From the NCBI RefSeq assembly GCF_963678635.1, contig NC_087063.1, forward strand, positions 23,690,701 through 23,754,700: a stretch of DNA of 64,000 nucleotides, given 5' to 3'. Positions 29,201 through 35,200 of this stretch are shown one piece after another. The stretch comes from Symsagittifera roscoffensis (Eukaryota > Xenacoelomorpha > Acoela > Convolutidae). Numbering within the stretch: the first letter of the stretch is position 1; the number at the start of each line of letters is the position of its first letter. The translations under genes were made by a program, and so were the position numbers. Under the pieces are notes generated by a model. The model was not told where the DNA came from, made no database searches, and saw nothing but the letters and a program-made list of their open reading frames with translations.

Positions 29201-32200
29201 CTCTCTATACTCAAGGCGGGTTCTCTCTTGCCAATAAATGTTTATTACTACTACTATGTTCAACATTGCAAAAAAATTTGATTATGTACAACGTTGCTAA
29301 TATGTTTTTTTTTCAATTGATTGGTGACTCCCTTCTTGTCATTAGTGGCTACATTTATTGCTCTTAAGGAAAGTAAAATTTTTGTGAGTAGTTTTCTGCG
29401 GATATCGTAATTTTGCATGTTTTTTAATGAAAAAATTTCTTATCCACTTGTCCTCTGCGCTGGATATATTGCATTTTTAAGCCATTATTGAAAGTGCGCG
29501 CCTGAATTGATCTGGCATTTTTTACCTCTTTGTTTCCTGTTAGGTAAATTACTTGCTTCAGGAGTTCATTTAGTTTTTTTTGGGCAAAAATGGTTGTTAA
29601 CAGTTCCCAAAACTCTTTCAATGGTTTGCGATGGACTTTCAATAAGTGAAATTTTGGCTAAAGGTTGTCTTTTATTTTGATCCGAGATAGAATTACTGCA
29701 TTGATCTCACCTTTTTAGCTGCTTCCTTTGGACGCATGCCGCTAAATCAATTTAGCTCTGCTGTCTGGGTTGTTGCTTCTTCATCGTTTTATCTTCTTTG
29801 TTCTGTTAGCTTTCTTTCTAATCTTGCGTTTTCTGGACTTCTGTTTCGTAGCCTTAGAGGGTGTTTTTTTATATTAGTGAATTTACTGGATTTCGTTCCA
29901 TTGGTTAAAGGAGAAGTCAAACTTGATGTTTTTAGCTATTATTGCTTATTGGAATTAATCGCTTCAATCTTTCCATTGAGTTGGATGTCGATAATATGGG
30001 TCTGCTAAAATCTACTGAATTTTTTGATTCGTTGTTGTTTCACTGCGCATGATAAACTTATCTAATGTTATAAGAAAAATACTTAAAGAAAATAAAAAGA
30101 TGATAAAAATGAGTTATTTAATGAGCGAATTATTTAAAATTAAGACATTGTTATAAAATGTGGCGATAAACACTCCAACGGAGAGGTGTACACACGAAAC
30201 CTAATGAAACTAATTAAAATAAGTGAGCATAAAATTAGATCATAACAGATATTAAACAGTTTTTTCTACCTTGATTTTTCTCCAGTACGTAATGACACAG
30301 CTCGTTCAGAGTACGCGTCAAGTTTGTCTGCAGATCCCAAGCCACGAAATCACTGGCCACCAGTCGACTATCCTTCCATAATAGGCCGCTCTCTCGGTTG
30401 GAGTCAACACTAGAATCTGATTGGCTTCCGAAAGACACGGCACCCGAACGAAGGAGCTCCTTGTAGCTTAATTTGTCCACTTGTCTCGAGTTTGCATTGC
30501 TGATGGTCTCCTGAAATCTCAAAAGTCTCGATACAAAATTTTTTGTCTTGTCGCTTCTTTGACCATAAATAGGACTCTCATACAATTTACAGGCTTGCCA
30601 AGATTAGAAGCCAGATAGAGTAGCCGCTGAATCTGATTATATTGCACAAAAATTTCAAATCACAGTATCGTTTAAAACAAACAGGGGCGGATCTACGATT
30701 TTCTCGAGAGGGGGGATTTAAAAACAAAATTCGGATTGATTTTCCAATTTGTATAAAGGCAGACTATAGTATTCTTTAAATACAAAAAATCAACCAATTA
30801 TATGTTTTTCGAAAATTATGTCACAAAATTCATCGTCGAACTGCCAGGTCGAGTTGTTCGACTCAAGTTTGCACCGAATTGGTCAAGAAAATCAAGAACC
30901 AGGTTCGGCCCGAAATCCGTTATTGAAAAACAGTCTTTCCCACAACCCGTGGCCCAACGCAAAACTAAAACAACACGTCGAGAATATTCAATCAAAAAAT
31001 CGAAAGATAGTAGAACACAAAGTCAAAAATTATTCAAACACTGCTTCTAATAACGATCTAACTCAAAATCGAAACCAATTCAAACACAGTCGAAACATGT
31101 CTGAAAAGCATGGCGAAACGTAGTTGATCATATTGGTCGAAAATGGTCAAACGTAGATAAAACGTTGACAGACTCAGGAATGACCCATGACAGAAGTATT
31201 AGACGCAATATTTAGTCAATAAATTAATCTATGCAAATGCTTTGATGCAAAAATTGAAGTTTTTGATTTTTGAGATATCAAAAATGAAAAACTTAATACC
31301 TCTAAAATTAGTTTCGGACATTATCAGAATAAAACAAGGATAGCCGGTTTTTGTGCTAGTAGAACAGAATGTTTCGACCATAGTTTTACAAAATACAACA
31401 AAAGCATATCAAATTGGTGTAGTTTTTTCTGCACGGTGTGATAAAATGATCTGAACGAAAAACTAACCCAAGGCATTTTCAACAGTCATGGTAAAATAAG
31501 CAAACTGGACCACAAATTTTGTAGCAAAATTGAGTAGAAAAACAGAAGATCAAAAATTATCAATAATTGTTTCTTTTTTTTCGTTGTTTTTTGAAATTTT
31601 GTGGTTTTTGATTCCAAAATACCTAAAAAACTCAAAAGACTAGTTAAATTAGGGTAAAACTAAAAAATTACGGCTTAAATTAGGATTTGTGAGCTATTAA
31701 ACGTTCTAAAAAAGCTATTGTAAGTCTGCTCACTCGCTTTAATTGCTCGAGTTAATACTAAAACTCAAAAAATTTAAACAGGTTTTTCTCGGCTGAGAAA
31801 AATTTTTCAACATTTTTAAATGTTCGAATCACGACTGAAAGGGCTTCAATATTATATATCATTTGACACTTTCCGATGATTATTTATGGTAGTCGATTTG
31901 CGCGGAAATGAATAGAAAAACAAAATTAATCATAAAACAAAACAAAAAATTTTTTTTTGGCATAAATTTTGTTGAATTTCGAAAATGAACTTATGAAAAA
32001 TGAAGTTTTTAATTTCAAAGATGGCGCAAAAGCCAATAAAATTTTTAGTCGTGTAATTAACCATAAAAAGCTATTTTTTCTCGATGTTTTTCTTATTACT
32101 GCGATTTTTGTTTTTGCTCGAGGTTTTTCTTGATATTGGGATAATTTCTGAATTTTTTAAAATTGTTCGAATCAGTACTGAAAGGATTTCAATCTGTTAT

Positions 32201-35200
32201 ATCTCTCGACCCATTCCGATGATCGTCTATGGTACCTGATTTTGCGTGGAAAAGAATCGAAAGATAAAATTAATCAGAAAAAATAACAAAAACATATTTT
32301 TTTTGACATAAATTTTTTTGAATTTTGAAAATAAATTTTGAAAATTTCTGATTCAATAAGTGGCGTTAACAAAATCCAATGAGTAATTTTACTCGTGTAA
32401 TTAAGCATAAATAAGCTATTTTGGCTCGAAGTTAGACCAAAAACTATAAAACTAAACAGGTTTTTCTCGTTACTGGGATAATTTTTGAAAATTTCGAATC
32501 ACGACTGAAAGGGCTTTAATCTGTTATATCTCTCTACCCATTCCAATGAGTGTCTATGGTATCTGATTTTGCGAAAAAAATAATATCTCATATAAATACA
32601 AAATTCATCCCCATCTTTTCAAATTGTCGGAACAATTAATTATTTTTTCGTTATACTTGCAAATAAAAAAAATGGGTGGTTGGATTTTTGATTTACTTAA
32701 TTTAAACAAAATCTAAAAGTGGAGGAGAGCTAATACTTGATTCGAAGACAGTCGAACACGTTTCGTGGGGTTGAGGTTGTCGAGGTTGAAGCTTTGCTTG
32801 AGTCAAAATGAGTTGAGTAAGCATTTAATTGGTTAATTCGGTCCATAAGTTTGGGTCAATTTGACCGTGAGATAGTTTGGTTGAGTCGAAATTAGTTCAA
32901 AACCTTCTATTCTGCTTTATTTGCAAGACTTCGACACCATAGAATTCTCGGTGTACGTTTTTTTATCGCTGGCCATCAGTATCTCCTGTTTTATCTCAGT
33001 GTTTTAGCCAGTTTTATCTCAGAAGCAAATTGTGCTCTCCTTATTTTCAAAAATGGAAGCTGGTTGAGATCCAATTTCTGCCCGCATCTAAGACTGTCGT
33101 CAGAAGGATGGGCGGCGACTTGTCCCTCTGAAATCATTCGATATAGATGAACCCGCGTCGTATGATCAAATAGTGTCATGGAGGCCAGCGTGACAGCATT
33201 ATCGGTCATCGGTCCGTACTGGACAGCCTGCTTCTTCGAGATGCAATTACTTCCTTGCAACAGCATGTGACCAACTCTGTCTGCTAATTCCAACGATTAG
33301 AATGCTTGTGCGATGACCTTTACCTTTTACCCTATAACCTTTACTTTATTCTGTGTCATCCTTTACGTCTCTGAAGGCGGCAATCGTCGCCGTTAAAGGT
33401 TGTCTTATTCCACCAAGAGCTTCCTCTCGGAGATCACTTTTGGGTGCAAATCACTGCTGTCGTCTTCTCCTTTCGCTGGCCATGCGTGTTTTGCCCCAAC
33501 TTCTTGGCCCTCGTAACTGGACAGTCAACCCTCTGTTATTCCTTTCGCCGTCTTAGATGCGGGCAGAAATAGGATCTCAACCAGCCTCAATTTTTGAAAA
33601 TAAGGAGAGCAAAAACTGGTAAAAACACTGAGTAGATTCTGATTGCCAGTGATGAAAAAACGTACACCGAGAATTCTATGGTGTCGAAGTCTTGCAAATA
33701 AAACAGAATAGAAGGTTTTGAACTAATTTCGACTCAACCAAACTATGACTATATCACGGTCAAATTGACCCAAAATTATGGACCTGAAGCTGGTTTGTAT
33801 ATGGGTATCAATTCCTGATGAAGACCGTCTCACTTTTTCTTGGAAAAAAATTGAGAGTCACGTACCGCACGGGAATGTTGACCCTTCCGTCGGCCCAGTC
33901 ATGAAAATTTCGTGGACAAAATGAAGAGAATAAACGTAACACATCATCGATTGCAGTCCCAGAATATTCTGAGTTTAAGATTCAGGAGACACTTTTGCAT
34001 AAAAATTGACGTAAATTACGGTAAACTTGACATTTGAGAGGATCCGTCCACCGACAAAAATATTTGTCCATTGCTCGTCTCCAAATAGCCCTAGTAGGGC
34101 CGTATCTCCAAGATTCCAAGACATCTCGTTTCTGGAAACTTTAGTCGTGACATCAGCACCCAATAGTTCCTGATCGCATTTCCGTCTACGCAAGCATTCA
34201 AAATTGGACTGTGAGGTCCTCCGTCAATCATATCTCCGACACTGGCAAGCCAGTTGCATGTCTTTGTCTCCAGCTGCGCACTCATCGCTGACATGCCTTT
34301 GTCCACTAAGGTTGAGGGTACCTGATAGAACAGAGACATTATTGTGCTTCTTCTGGAATCGTCGCGCACTGTCAAACCTCGTCTGGATGAACGGGCGGGT
34401 CGTCCCTCTGCTAAGCTGATCAATCGGAAGATCGGCTAAACTCGTCTCTTCTTGTGCTGTTTTTGTAGCCGGCCGGGACAGTCTCCTTTGTACGATTGTA
34501 TTCTGTCGATTTTTACGATTGTATTCACCACATCAAATGATTTGATGTACTTCGGGGGCACTTGTTTGCGAAATGACTTATAGGAAATCATTTTAATTGT
34601 CCACTGTTGCAAATATCTTTGCCCTATAACGCCCACCCCTATGAGGTTGGTAATTTCAGCCATTTTCATCCTGACTGTGGTCGAACAAGTGCTTTATGCG
34701 TTGGTCTGGTTTCTGTTTAATACGAATCTCTGGGCAATGAGCCGGATTAATTTAGTTAACAAATCAGGGCATCATGAGATCCATTGTCTGCATCTGTGTT
34801 GCCATTTAGTTTTGCCTCTGATCAGTACCCGTCTTCAATCTCGTAGTTTCCGTCCTTTTGTTTTGTGCATCAATGAGCTGTCCACCAACTGTGATACTAC
34901 TTGGTTGAAACTTTCGTTTTCTTGATTTAGAAGTAGTATAAAGTTATAATGAAAATTACATCTATTCACTGCTCACCGTGCATTTAAATCTCCTTGAGAG
35001 CTCTTTTAGGATTTCCTTGTCGCTGTTCAAAGGACTTTTGAACTCGGCCTTCAATGCCGACCAACTCCAGAATCAGAATGGTTTGATCTTTTGGTCCAAA
35101 TGATTAAGCTTCCTGCAAGAGTTGGGTCTGGAATGCTTTTTAATGGCTCTCAATACCGGACCGGCAAACTCATGAACTCGTCTAAAACCCAGTCTGTGAA

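Noticed and set aside
30802-31123. Two overlapping plus-strand open frames of 82 and 101 codons
   Set aside because: No homology, no splice sites, skewed Asn/Lys/Ser composition, and position inside intron 1.
33000-33300. Minus-strand frame considered as a receptor exon
   Set aside because: Exons 1 and 2 already join in phase with continuous homology, and the frame runs into the inverted arm of an element, so it belongs to that element.
34436-34669. Possible zinc knuckle in a minus-strand frame (YKGDCPGRLQKQH)
   Set aside because: Cys and His spacing does not fit CX2CX4HX4C, and frames around it are broken.
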